DNA of 64,000 bases, taken from assembly GCA_050250575.1 (NCBI GenBank), contig JBFWOJ010000004.1, positions 221,418-285,417 of the forward strand, given 5' to 3'. The first letter of the stretch is position 1, and every line of letters begins with the position of its first letter. This stretch comes from SHVO01 sp050250575 (GTDB lineage Bacteria > Pseudomonadota > Alphaproteobacteria > Rhodospirillales > Rhodospirillaceae). The notes under the pieces are model-generated. The model ran no database searches. It was not told where the DNA came from and worked only from the letters and a program-made list of their open reading frames with translations. This document shows, piece after piece, positions 34,654-43,971 of this stretch. The position numbers were made by a program, and so were the translations under genes.

Positions 34654-35820
34654 TTAGTGAAGCACGCCGCCGGTGAAGAGCCGGCGGTAGGCCTCCACCA
34701 TTTGCCGTTCGTCGAACTCCGCGGCGGCACGGGCCTGATTTGCTTCGCCCAGGCGGCGGCGCAAGGCCTCGTCGCGCAATAGCGCCATCATCATGCTGGC
34801 CAGCGCAACGTCGTACCGGGGCACCACGTAGGCGCGATTTTCCTCCGCAAGCATCGCTTTGATATCTCCGGCGTCGGTGCTGACGACCGCGCGGCCTGCC
34901 GCCATGGCTTCCAGGACGCTGAGCGGCATCTGCTCGGTATCCGACGACACGGCGAACACGTCGAAGGCTCTTAGGATGCGTTCCGGTGCCGCCAGAGAGC
35001 CGGTGAACGTCACGTGCTCGGCAAGGCCCCGCTCGGCCGCAAACGCTTCCAGGCGGCTGCGATCGGGACCATCGCCCACGATGACCAGCCGGGCCGGCAT
35101 GTGGGCGCGCACCAGTCCGAGCGCCGAGATCATACGATCCAGGGCCTTTTCCCGGCGCAGTGTTGCAATCGTTCCGATCACTGCACCCGCACCGCGAAAC
35201 CGCGCGGCCAGCTCGGGGTCCGGTGCACGAAGGAAACGGCTGCACGCGATGCCGTTGGGGATGTAGCGGACGCGGTGGCTGTCCAGCCCCCAATCGGTCA
35301 GCGCGATACGTTTCAGCGACTGCGACGGGACGACCACTGTGCTGTGGCGATTGAGAACGAGGCGGCGGAACAGGGAGCGGCGGAGGAATCGCCGCTCCGC
35401 CTCCTCGGGGCCAAATCCGTCTTCGATGTGGATGTGGCGGACGGCTTTAGGGGTATTGGCGGCCGCCCATTCGGTGGCGCCCCAGTTGTAGGTGACGAGA
35501 AGATCGGGCTTGAGCGTGCTTAACGTGCGGCGCGCCTGGCGGATATTCGCGATTGCATTTCCACGGGCGAAACCCAGCGGTTGAAACTCGCACGCGGCCC
35601 GTTCGTCCAGGAGTGCGGCGGCATCGGTCCGGCCGTCCATCGCCCTTACCACGTGGCGAAAACGGTCTCCCAGATGATGCACAAGCTGCACGAAACGCCG
35701 TTGCGGACCGCCGACGGCAAAGGTCGAGAACACATGCAGAATCACCGGCGCGCGCGCCGGCCCGGGGGCGGCATCGGAGACGGGTACCGGGCCGGGCGCT
35801 AACGAAACCGTCTGGTTCAC
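34654..35820 (-). CDS. GT4 glycosyltransferase, XrtA-associated type 2
   Basis: GTG 35820 overlaps the stop codon of the preceding gene (GTGA), the only start that leaves both genes intact. The 388-residue product is a GT-B enzyme. The N-terminal domain starts VILHVFSTFAVGGPQRRFVQL, the C-terminal half has IGTIATLRREKALD, VIVGDGPDR and the EX7E element SSDTEQMPLSVLEAM. It resembles the PEP-CTERM/EpsH1-associated sugar transferases. It should add a sugar to the lipid-linked EPS repeat unit in the cytoplasm. The donor cannot be deduced. It is translationally coupled to the fused dehydrogenase/epimerase. Confidence 0.9.
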   Translation of the reverse strand: MNQTVSLAPGPVPVSDAAPGPARAPVILHVFSTFAVGGPQRRFVQLVHHLGDRFRHVVRAMDGRTDAAALLDERAACEFQPLGFARGNAIANIRQARRTLSTLKPDLLVTYNWGATEWAAANTPKAVRHIHIEDGFGPEEAERRFLRRSLFRRLVLNRHSTVVVPSQSLKRIALTDWGLDSHRVRYIPNGIACSRFLRAPDPELAARFRGAGAVIGTIATLRREKALDRMISALGLVRAHMPARLVIVGDGPDRSRLEAFAAERGLAEHVTFTGSLAAPERILRAFDVFAVSSDTEQMPLSVLEAMAAGRAVVSTDAGDIKAMLAEENRAYVVPRYDVALASMMMALLRDEALRRRLGEANQARAAAEFDERQMVEAYRRLFTGGVLH

Positions 35821-38036
35821 GGTGCGAACGCCTTGCGGATGAAGGCTTCCGGATTTCTCTCCGGTGTCCAGCCGAGATCGCGCTTGGCGATGCTGCAGTC
35901 GAATTTGGAGACGAGACCGCGAGAGCGCAGATCGCGCAGGCTCGGCCTTGCCGCCTTGCGCCCGACAACGCGTTTGATCAGCCACTTTCCCCAGTCCTCG
36001 AGGTGCAACTGCCAGATCGGTGACGCATGAAAGCGTAACGGACGGCCCGTAACGTTGGCCAGCGCGGCCATGTAGGCGCGCGCATTGAACCGCACGTCAC
36101 CTACAAGATTGTACGCCCGCCCTACCGCCGCCGGCGCCGTGATCGCTTTCACGATGGCGTCGGCGACATCCTCGACGAGAACAAGCGGCAGCGGATTGGT
36201 GCCGCTGTTCCAGCCGATGCAGTGCTGTTCGTTGTTGAACATGCCGACGCCGCTGTGCAGCGGCGAGGTGCCGTGACCGACGACCACGCCCGGCCGCAGG
36301 ATGCAGACCGGCAGGCCGCGCTCCTTGTGCATGGTCAACAGCAGGCGGTCTGCTTCGGCCTTGGCGCGCGCATAATCGGCGCGTTCGGTGCTGTTCGGAT
36401 CGGGCGGTGTATCGCAGGTGATGTGCTGTGCGCGGTCTCCGATATAGAGACCGGCAATCGAGCCGACGTGGATCAGCCGGGAAACCCCGGCCGCGAGGCA
36501 TGCTTCGGCGATCACCTGCGCGCCGTTCACCATCGCATTGCGGATTTCCTCCCATGTGGATCCGCCGCCGCCGTGGGCGAGGTTGATGACGGTCGATACG
36601 CCCGCGATCGTACGCGCAACCGCCTTCGCATCGCGGATATCGCCCGAGACCAAAGTCACCTGCGGATGCGTAAAAATTTGCGCGAGGTTGCGGGTGTTCC
36701 GGGCAAAGACCCGGACGCCATAACCGGCTTCCACCAGCCTTTCCACCGTCGCCGTGCCGATAAATCCGGTTCCACCGAGAACGGCGACCTCCCCGCGGGT
36801 GACGGCGGCTTTGAAGCCGGCCGGGGGCGCGGCCGCCGGCTGCTCGAACGCCTTGGCGGCGATCAGCTCGCACGTTTCGACAAGATTTGCGGCGAATGCG
36901 AACGAGGCGATCGGTTTCGAGCTGCCGCCGGCGGAACGCGAGCGCACCGCGGCATAGAACGCCGCGATACTGGCCTTCATGCCGACATAAAACGGATCGG
37001 AACGCTCTTTCAGCTTCGCCAGCGCGAGGACGTAGTTTCCGGCGTTGGCCACAGCATCCCTGGCCGTTACGCCGGCGGCGCGCAAGCCTTGCTGCAGCAT
37101 GTCGACCGGCTCCATCAGCGGACCGCGGCCGTGCATGACACAGCGGTTGTTGAGGATATCGGCGACGATGACGCCGTCATCGCAGACGGCTGTTACCTGC
37201 CAGAAGGGAAAGCTGCGTCCGACGGCAAATTGCAGGTGGGCCGAATGGCTGGCCGACCGCAGGATGGCGTCGCACGCGGGGAAGAACGGAACGCCGGGGC
37301 TGATGAACGTGCCCTCCGCCTTCGTCGTCTCAACCGACTGAATAGGTCCGATAAGGGCGGCGATCTGAGACAGAGGATGGACCGCCTGCTCGAGCAGGAT
37401 GTTCTTCGGCAGGTGAAACATCCACGTGCCGAACTGGCGCCCGGCAAGCTGGCGCAGCGGAACATTATAAGCGACTTGCACGGACCGCAGCGGCCCGGCC
37501 TTGCGCGCACGAACGGCCTCGTGCAGCCGCGCGAAGGCAGGGTGGTAAATGAAGTTCTGATTCACGCCGGCGACCGGGCCGCCGCTCGTGTCATCGAGGG
37601 CCGCCAGCGCCCGCGCATCGTCGAGGTGGGAAGCCAAAGGTTTTTCGACGAGCACATGGCGTCCGAACTCCAGGCACATGCGGGCAAGCTGCGCGTGGGA
37701 ATCCGGCGGCGTCAGGATGTGGACCGCGTCGAAATCGCCGTTCTTGAGCGCCGTCGCGAGCGTCGGAAAAACCGCGCCGATCTTCCATCGCTCCGCAAAA
37801 GCCTTGCCTCTCTCGGCGGACGGCTCAACGACGGCGACGGCTTGCACATTCTTGACGGCCTTAAGCGCTTCGGCATGAACGTTCGCGATGACGCCGGCGC
37901 CGACAAGGCAGACGCGGATCGGTGCGTTGGCCGCGAGGATGGGCGGTTGCCCTACGCACGACGGATGAACGGGCGGCGCAGATTGACGGCTCTGAGCTCC
38001 GGTCGTGAGTTCGTGCGTCTTCGTCTGAACGGTCAT
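35817..38036 (-). CDS. Fusion of a Gfo/Idh/MocA oxidoreductase and an NAD-dependent epimerase/dehydratase
   Basis: The 739-residue protein (ATG 38036, with AGGGA upstream) has two Rossmann enzymes in one chain. The first part (about 30-395) is a Gfo/Idh/MocA sugar dehydrogenase: VCLVGAGVIANVHAEAL, VEKPLA and a lysine in the catalytic EKP motif. The second (about 410-739) is an extended SDR: AVLGGTGFIGTATVE, active-site YARAK. Both use NAD(P). Such pairs act in nucleotide-sugar synthesis as separate proteins, so the fusion may channel an intermediate. No frameshift is needed. It is coupled to the GT4 gene by a four-base overlap. Confidence 0.9.
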   Translation of the reverse strand: MTVQTKTHELTTGAQSRQSAPPVHPSCVGQPPILAANAPIRVCLVGAGVIANVHAEALKAVKNVQAVAVVEPSAERGKAFAERWKIGAVFPTLATALKNGDFDAVHILTPPDSHAQLARMCLEFGRHVLVEKPLASHLDDARALAALDDTSGGPVAGVNQNFIYHPAFARLHEAVRARKAGPLRSVQVAYNVPLRQLAGRQFGTWMFHLPKNILLEQAVHPLSQIAALIGPIQSVETTKAEGTFISPGVPFFPACDAILRSASHSAHLQFAVGRSFPFWQVTAVCDDGVIVADILNNRCVMHGRGPLMEPVDMLQQGLRAAGVTARDAVANAGNYVLALAKLKERSDPFYVGMKASIAAFYAAVRSRSAGGSSKPIASFAFAANLVETCELIAAKAFEQPAAAPPAGFKAAVTRGEVAVLGGTGFIGTATVERLVEAGYGVRVFARNTRNLAQIFTHPQVTLVSGDIRDAKAVARTIAGVSTVINLAHGGGGSTWEEIRNAMVNGAQVIAEACLAAGVSRLIHVGSIAGLYIGDRAQHITCDTPPDPNSTERADYARAKAEADRLLLTMHKERGLPVCILRPGVVVGHGTSPLHSGVGMFNNEQHCIGWNSGTNPLPLVLVEDVADAIVKAITAPAAVGRAYNLVGDVRFNARAYMAALANVTGRPLRFHASPIWQLHLEDWGKWLIKRVVGRKAARPSLRDLRSRGLVSKFDCSIAKRDLGWTPERNPEAFIRKAFAP

Positions 38037-38304
38037 GCAGGTCCCTTTGGTGATCAAATAAGGCAGGTGGGATGGGTGAGGTCTTCTCGCGCGTGAGCGC
38101 CGTAAGGCCGCTCGGGAACGACGAGGCTGAACTTGAACAGAACCATGGCTGCAACTTTTCGAAGGCGGGGGCAGTGGAACAACTCAGTCCGCCCTGCCAT
38201 TAGGGATCACAATTCTCGCGCAGGCGAAGAGTTCCCACCCCACTCACACCTGCGCTTATTTGTTGCAACGGCCTGACGGGCCTACAACTTTGTTGGCGGG
38301 ACCT

Positions 38305-39510
38305 ATGAAGCTGCTTTCCTTCACGACGTTATTTCCCAATGCGGCGCAGCCTATCCACGGGGTTTTCGTCGAAAACCGGCTGCGGCAGCTGGCCGCGACG
38401 GGAGCTGCGGAGATTCGGGTCGTCGCGCCGGTCCCTTGGTTTCCCTTCAAGGGAGCTTGGGCTGGCAGCTATGCCAAGTACGCCAAGGCGCCGTACCGGG
38501 AAACCCGCCATGGCCTCGATGTCGTGCACCCGCGTTATCCCGTGATCCCGAAGGTCGGCGTCGGCATCGCACCGACGCTCCTGGCGTGGAGCATGCGGCC
38601 GGTCTTCGATCGGATTATTCGCAGCGGCTATGATTTCGACGTCATCGACGCGCATTACTTCTATCCGGACGGGGTCGCGGCGGCGATGCTCGGGGAATGG
38701 TTCAACAAACCCGTCGTGATCACCGGGCGCGGAACGGATCTCAATTATCTCCCGAAATTCCCGCTGCCCCGGAAACAGATCCAGTGGGCGGCCGGCCGCG
38801 CGGCCGGCATGATCACGGTGTGCCAGGCGCTGAAGGATTCTTTGGTTGAACTTGGCGTTCCCGAGCAACGGGTGACGGTGCTGCGCAACGGCGTCGACCT
38901 TCAGCTGTTCCGGCCGTTCCGCGATGAACGTGAGCGCACGGCTGCGCAGCGCAAATTCGGCATGGAGCAGGGGATTGCCCTGGTCTCCGTTGGACAATTG
39001 ATCGAACGCAAAGGCCACCACCTCATCATCGCCGCGCTGCCCGAGCTTCCGGGCACAAATCTGTTCATTGCCGGCGACGGACCCGACCGGGGGAAGTTGC
39101 AGGAGCTTGCGGCGAAACTCGGCGTGTCGGACCGGGTTCACCTGCTCGGTGTGGTGCCCCATGGCGAGCTGCCCAGTCTTTATGCGGCCGCCGACATTTC
39201 CATCCTCGCGTCGAGCCGCGAGGGGTGGGCGAACGTCCTGTTGGAATCGATGGCGTGCGGCACGCCCGTCGTCGCCAGCCGAATTTGGGGCACCCCGGAG
39301 GTCGTCGCCGAACCGGCAGCGGGCGTCTTGATGCCGGACCGCAGCGCGGCCGGGGTCGCGGCGGGTGTAAAGGAACTTCTGCGGCAAATGCCGGACCGCT
39401 GGGCGACGCGCCGTTATGCCGAGCGGTTCAGCTGGGACGCCACGACCGACGGACAGCTCCGTCTGTTCCAGGGGATCACCGGCGAGCTGTCGCGCATGGC
39501 GGCGGAATAG
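38305..39510 (+). CDS. GT4 family glycosyltransferase
   Basis: ATG 38305 is chosen over an upstream ATG at 38260 because the product then starts with the usual first strand (MKLLSFTTLFPN). The 401-residue GT-B enzyme has ITGRGTDLNYLP, LRNGVDLQLF and VSVGQLIERKGHH. The donor-binding stretch has SREGWANVLLESMACGTPVVAS with EX7E. It is a cytoplasmic or peripheral inner-membrane enzyme elongating the EPS unit. It stands between divergent and convergent genes, so it has its own promoter in the 268-base gap upstream, where ATTTGTTGCA (38258-38267) also occurs. Confidence 0.92.
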   Translation: MKLLSFTTLFPNAAQPIHGVFVENRLRQLAATGAAEIRVVAPVPWFPFKGAWAGSYAKYAKAPYRETRHGLDVVHPRYPVIPKVGVGIAPTLLAWSMRPVFDRIIRSGYDFDVIDAHYFYPDGVAAAMLGEWFNKPVVITGRGTDLNYLPKFPLPRKQIQWAAGRAAGMITVCQALKDSLVELGVPEQRVTVLRNGVDLQLFRPFRDERERTAAQRKFGMEQGIALVSVGQLIERKGHHLIIAALPELPGTNLFIAGDGPDRGKLQELAAKLGVSDRVHLLGVVPHGELPSLYAAADISILASSREGWANVLLESMACGTPVVASRIWGTPEVVAEPAAGVLMPDRSAAGVAAGVKELLRQMPDRWATRRYAERFSWDATTDGQLRLFQGITGELSRMAAE

Positions 39511-39512
39511 CC

Positions 39513-41153
39513 TTAAATCAATCGCCATTTGTACGGGACGGCCGCGTCCTTCCGGTGCAGCTGTTCCGTGATCCATGTCAGCGGCGCCGCGGCCTCCGTC
39601 ACGCCGGCGCGCGCGGCGATCGCGAGGGCGCCGCGGGTGTAGATCGCATAGGTGGGATCTTCATATGCAAGGTCGTCGCGCTCCTCCCATTTCGCGCGCG
39701 TACGGCTGATGCGCCAAGCCTCAGACCAGCTCTCCACGGCGCCTTCTGACTTTTCATTCTTGATGAGGAGGCGGTAGGGCGACGGATAGGCGCGGTGCCA
39801 TCCGCTGCGGCCCGCGGTGCGCGCAAGAGTTCCTCCGATTTGCCAAAGAAAGGCTTCGCGCCATTCCTCGAAGCCCATCAACACGATCCAACCCAGGCTC
39901 GCGGCCAGGAATTCGTGCTGCCAAGGCGAGATCCAGGTGCCCTCCGGAGCCTGCGGCGATTCGTCGCGCGAGTAGGCAAGATTGTCCGTGGCTCTGAAGA
40001 TCCGCCGCAGCGGGTCGGGGCTGTTCACATATTCCTTTTCGAACCAGGTGCGCGTGCGCTCCAAATCGGCGCGGAAGTAGCTTGCGGGCAGAAGCCATCG
40101 CGGGACGCGCTCCGGCGTGACTTTTGCGGCCTGGGCCAAGGTGCGCATCGACCACGCGAAGGAGCGCGGTTGCGGGATGCTGAGCCGGTACGCCGGCGGC
40201 AGTTCACCGCGATTGTAGTTCGCGGCGAACTGAAGGTCTTCGAGATGATAAGGATCGCCCGTCAGAAGATACGGTATGTAGGCCAGGGCCGGCTGGTGCG
40301 CGGAATCGATGCTGATGCCCGTCTTGGCGAATGGGATATGCGGCTTGGCCACGTTCGGATCGCCGTACCAGCTCATCGTCGCGTGCCGATCCAGGTCGAC
40401 CGGCCCGTCCGTGCGTTCATCGCGGATGTGCCAGGGAAGGGTGCCGGCGGCCTCGGCTTGGGCGCGCAAGGTCGCGAGGGCGCTTGGATCTTCCGTACAC
40501 AGGTAACGCGCCTGATGTTCGGTCACGAGGCCGATGTCGTGCCGTTCGCCCGTGGCGCCCATCTGCGGAAAGACGCCCGCAAGTTCCATGATTCTGTATC
40601 GCTCCGCCGGCCCGGAATCCGGCGCGCGCGCAAAAAACTTTTCGCGTCCGCGCGCATAGGGCGGAATAAGACCGCGCTCCCGTAAGGTCGCGATCCCCGC
40701 GGCGAGCGGGCGCGGGGCCGATTGCCACCGCCAGCGTCCAAACCAGAAGTGCTGAGGCACGTCGACGGACGCGATCGTCTGATCGCCGCGCCGTATCTCG
40801 ACCCGATAGGGCCCGAGATTTTTCGCGGACGCGTCCCACACGCGCCCCAACTCGAAAACCACTTCCAGACGGTCACTGCCCTGATCCGGTCGGAAGTGGA
40901 CGGTCAGAGGCAGTCGTCCGGCGGCGGCGCGAAGGCAGCGCTGCGTAAAACCCGCGGGCGAGCTGAACGCACCGAGATCCTCGGCGCCTTGCGCGTCATA
41001 AGAAAACGTCTCGCCGCCAAGGCGCACGACAGCCCGTAATCCCGGCTCGGCGGCGCGCGCGGCCATGGGGGCCGCGGCGGCGCCAACCAGGAAGGACCGC
41101 CGCGTTAGAGCCACGGAATCACGACGGCGCGAAACGCGCGCAGTGAAGGACAA
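39513..41153 (-). CDS. Tat-exported 546-residue protein of unknown family
   Basis: The N-terminus has a twin-arginine signal (LTRRSFLVGAAAAP, ending ARA near residue 34). The rest is rich in aromatic residues and helix-forming stretches with TGISIDSAHQPALAYIPYLL and SPWQHEFLAASLGW. This texture resembles alpha/alpha-toroid glycan lyases and hydrolases, but I see no catalytic motif that lets me assign a family. Location inside the EPS locus suggests a periplasmic polysaccharide-modifying or degrading enzyme; that is inference. It is convergent with the GT4 gene, two bases apart. Confidence 0.75.
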   Translation of the reverse strand: MSFTARVSRRRDSVALTRRSFLVGAAAAPMAARAAEPGLRAVVRLGGETFSYDAQGAEDLGAFSSPAGFTQRCLRAAAGRLPLTVHFRPDQGSDRLEVVFELGRVWDASAKNLGPYRVEIRRGDQTIASVDVPQHFWFGRWRWQSAPRPLAAGIATLRERGLIPPYARGREKFFARAPDSGPAERYRIMELAGVFPQMGATGERHDIGLVTEHQARYLCTEDPSALATLRAQAEAAGTLPWHIRDERTDGPVDLDRHATMSWYGDPNVAKPHIPFAKTGISIDSAHQPALAYIPYLLTGDPYHLEDLQFAANYNRGELPPAYRLSIPQPRSFAWSMRTLAQAAKVTPERVPRWLLPASYFRADLERTRTWFEKEYVNSPDPLRRIFRATDNLAYSRDESPQAPEGTWISPWQHEFLAASLGWIVLMGFEEWREAFLWQIGGTLARTAGRSGWHRAYPSPYRLLIKNEKSEGAVESWSEAWRISRTRAKWEERDDLAYEDPTYAIYTRGALAIAARAGVTEAAAPLTWITEQLHRKDAAVPYKWRLI

Positions 41154-41176
41154 CTCATAAGCGTGTGCCCGCTAGA

Positions 41177-41356
41177 TTACCGGGAGCGAAAAAAACGCGA
41201 GCGACCTGGCGCTTTTTCACGCCCGCCTGCGTTAGGACCCTTGGTTTCAGCGCCGTAGGGGTTTTCGCGCTTGTCGTTTGAAATGGTCCACGCCGCGATC
41301 GCGCAGATCGCGCCTAAGCAGCCTATAAACAACAGACTTTCCAGAATATTGATCAT
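41177..41356 (-). CDS. Small single-pass membrane protein
   Basis: ATG 41356 gives a 59-residue protein with one hydrophobic helix (about 5-22: LLFIGCLGAICAIAAW) and a basic cytoplasmic-type tail ending RSRFFRSR. An upstream ATG would add 32 unrelated residues. It lies upstream of the Tat-exported gene on the same strand, 24 bases away. No family recognised; it could be a small envelope protein or a non-coding reading frame. Confidence 0.4.
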   Translation of the reverse strand: MINILESLLFIGCLGAICAIAAWTISNDKRENPYGAETKGPNAGGREKAPGRSRFFRSR

Positions 41357-41502
41357 GGACAGGACCCTTGGCAGCGCAGCAAAGAAACGACGCCGCGAGA
41401 ACGTTATCGGCGCGTCATCTAACGGGCGGAGCGTCTGTATAGTTTCCGGCACGAGGGCGAAATTGGCGGCGTGCCCTCGCGTGAAGAAAGCGAGAGCCCC
41501 CC

Positions 41503-42810
41503 GTGCGTGACCTTGCTCTCGTTCTGACGATCGCGATCTTGGTGCCGTTGTCGGTGCCTTTCCCGCTGGTCGGCCTTTTCGCGTGGGAATGGCTGTCGAT
41601 CATGAACCCTCATCGGCTGACATGGGGATTCTCCTACCAGCAGCCGTTCGTGATGATCGTCGCACTGGTTACGATCATTGGCTGGGTGCTCTCGCGCGAG
41701 CGCGGCAACCTCAAGCCCAGTTTCTTCCTCGCGCTTCTGATTATTTTTTCGGCGTGGATGTCGATTACCACACTGTACGCGCCGACGCCGGAGATAACGG
41801 TTCCTTTGTGGGATCGAACCATCAAGACCATGATCATGATCGTCATGGTTCTCGCGCTCGTCTCCAACCGCGTGCGTATCGACGGATTGGTTTGGGTCCT
41901 TGTGCTGTCCCTGGCGTACTACGGTATCAAAGGCGGCGGCTTCGTGCTCTTGAGCGGGGGCGCCAACATCGTCTTCGGTCCGAAGGAATCGATGATCGAA
42001 GACAATAATACCCTTGCGCTGGCGCTCTTGATGGTGCTGCCGCTGATGAATTACTTGCGCCTTCAGACCCCGAACCGCTGGCTGCGGTACGCTCTGGCCG
42101 GCGGCATGTTTCTCACCTTCATCGCCGCCATCGGCAGCTATTCGCGCGGTGCGATGGTCGCGCTCGTGGCGATCCTCGGCTATCTGTGGCTCAAAAGCTC
42201 GGCCAAGCTCATTACCGCTCCCATCCTGGTCTGCCTGTTGATGGTCGGCGTGATGGTGATGCCCGCGAAATACATGGATCGTCTGAATACGCTTGAAAAT
42301 GTCATGGAGGACGAATCCTTCCGCGGCCGCCTGGACGCCTGGGAGGTTGCATGGGAAGTCGCGAAGGACAATCCCCTTGGGGCGGGTTTCGAGGGACCGC
42401 GGCAGCCGGTCGTGTGGAACGACTACCTGCCCGACCGCCAGGCACGCGCTGCGCATAGCATCTATTTCATGGTCATCGGTGAGCATGGGTTCATAGGGCT
42501 TGGAATTTACCTCCTGATTTTCGCCGTGACGTGGTGGAACCTCTTCCGCATCAGGAAACTGACCAAGGCGCAGCCGGAGCTGAAATGGGCGCGCGATCTC
42601 GGATTCGCTCTCGAGGTGAGCATGGTCGGCTTCATGGTCGGAGGCGCCGCCCTTTCGATGGCCTATTACGACGGCTTCCTCACTTTGGTGGCCTTGACCG
42701 AAATCGTCCGGCGATTGGTCCAGGAAGCGGTCAATCCGGCCCAACGACGCGCGAAAATACCGGTGAGGACCGGCGCCGCTTCTACAGTGCGCGCGCCGGC
42801 GGCCGCCTAG
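41503..42810 (+). CDS. O-antigen-ligase-like protein, XrtA-associated type
   Basis: The 435-residue protein starts at GTG 41503 and has about ten membrane helices with a large periplasmic loop near residues 270-320. The loop contains SFRGRLDAWEVAWEVAKDNP, then AAHSIYFMVIGEHGFIGLG, the Wzy/WaaL-type signature with its conserved histidine. Proteins of this type near exosortase A are called putative O-glycosylation ligases. They would transfer a completed glycan from undecaprenyl carrier to protein or lipid at the periplasmic side. The 3' end faces the GNAT gene, 15 bases away. Confidence 0.88.
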   Translation: MRDLALVLTIAILVPLSVPFPLVGLFAWEWLSIMNPHRLTWGFSYQQPFVMIVALVTIIGWVLSRERGNLKPSFFLALLIIFSAWMSITTLYAPTPEITVPLWDRTIKTMIMIVMVLALVSNRVRIDGLVWVLVLSLAYYGIKGGGFVLLSGGANIVFGPKESMIEDNNTLALALLMVLPLMNYLRLQTPNRWLRYALAGGMFLTFIAAIGSYSRGAMVALVAILGYLWLKSSAKLITAPILVCLLMVGVMVMPAKYMDRLNTLENVMEDESFRGRLDAWEVAWEVAKDNPLGAGFEGPRQPVVWNDYLPDRQARAAHSIYFMVIGEHGFIGLGIYLLIFAVTWWNLFRIRKLTKAQPELKWARDLGFALEVSMVGFMVGGAALSMAYYDGFLTLVALTEIVRRLVQEAVNPAQRRAKIPVRTGAASTVRAPAAA

Positions 42811-42825
42811 TTTTCGAAATCCAAG

Positions 42826-43971
42826 CTAGCGAGGCTTCAGGATCTGCCGCAGCCGCGACACGGAGTCGCGTGCGCTGCGCCGACCCCAGGCGAGCAGGTC
42901 GGCCAGCCGCATCTTGAGTGTACGGCGCTCGATCACGAGCCAATACAAATTGCGCGCGTCCGTCGCCAGCGAATCCTTGTAGCGCGAATCTCCGGCCATG
43001 AAGTCGTATTCGCGGCTGCCGCCTGCGGCGTGGTGATTGACGGCCATGGCGTGCGCCGTCAAACCCGGTTTCAGCCGGTTGTCGGACTCGCTCGACAGTC
43101 CCGACTGGTAAAAATAGATTTTTCCATGGTGCGCGAAGTTATAGAGGTAACCGATCGCCGTATCGCCGGCGCTGATGCGCAGCAGCTCGACGTTGCCGCG
43201 GGGCCACCACGCGCGTATCAGGCTTTCGTGAAACCGGTGGAAACGTTCAGAAGCGAAGGCGCCGCACGCACCGCGTTGGATCCACGAGGCTTGATGCAGT
43301 TTCGCCAAGGCGCCCAGATACGAAAGGGCCTCGTCGACGGTCGTTGCCGCCGTGAGACTGACGGTCCCACGCTCGGCGTAAAGCTTGGCGCTGCGGCGCA
43401 GCTGCGAGCGCGTATTGGAGGAAAGCAGAGACTCATATTGGACGGCTTTCAGCCGGGTCAGGTCCACATATGGCGCTCGCCAAACCTTGAGTGTCGGTTT
43501 TTCGGGGGGAAGAAGGTTTGCAATTTCGGAAATCAATGATCCGTCTTCGTAGCCGGAGAGGTACAGTCGATCCCAATCTTGCGCCTGAATATACTCGGCG
43601 AGTTTGACGCACACGGCGTGCCGATAATCGGGGTCACACAAGATATCGTTGAATTCAATGTACGGACCGTCGTCGCGGTCCTCCGCGCTTGTGTACAAAG
43701 TCGCGATCCTCAGGACCAGAGGCCCGAACCGTTGACGTCTCGCCAGGTAAAGAGCGCCGGCGACCACGCGGTCGCCGTCGTACCAGAACAACCACTCGCC
43801 CCGGAACGGCTGGCCGTAAACGCTCAGCCACGTCTGGATCCATTGCGGCGACATGAAGATTGAGGCATTCGGCAGGCGCTCGAACAGTTCGTTCCATGCC
43901 GAGGGGATCTGCGCCCGCTGCTCGAGAGGCGCCCGGCGCAGTTCCGGGGCGGGTTTCGGATCGTGCTTCAT
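42826..43971 (-). CDS. CelD/BcsL-like GNAT acetyltransferase
   Basis: The 381-residue product (ATG 43971, overlapping the previous stop by four bases) is a two-lobe GNAT-fold protein of the CelD/FemAB-like group. It has SNTRSQLRRSAKLY in the middle and YFYQSGLSSESDN with GREYDF-like AGDSRYKDSLA in the second lobe. Relatives acetylate or aminoacylate envelope polysaccharides, so acyl modification of EPS sugars is inferred. It is the last gene of a six-gene minus-strand operon starting at the stp1-like transferase. Confidence 0.85.
   Translation of the reverse strand: MKHDPKPAPELRRAPLEQRAQIPSAWNELFERLPNASIFMSPQWIQTWLSVYGQPFRGEWLFWYDGDRVVAGALYLARRQRFGPLVLRIATLYTSAEDRDDGPYIEFNDILCDPDYRHAVCVKLAEYIQAQDWDRLYLSGYEDGSLISEIANLLPPEKPTLKVWRAPYVDLTRLKAVQYESLLSSNTRSQLRRSAKLYAERGTVSLTAATTVDEALSYLGALAKLHQASWIQRGACGAFASERFHRFHESLIRAWWPRGNVELLRISAGDTAIGYLYNFAHHGKIYFYQSGLSSESDNRLKPGLTAHAMAVNHHAAGGSREYDFMAGDSRYKDSLATDARNLYWLVIERRTLKMRLADLLAWGRRSARDSVSRLRQILKPR

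Noticed and set aside
36222..38096. A 624-codon open frame antisense to the dehydrogenase-epimerase fusion
   Set aside because: No motif, arginine/glycine-rich as antisense frames are in GC-rich DNA; the fusion has two complete active sites.
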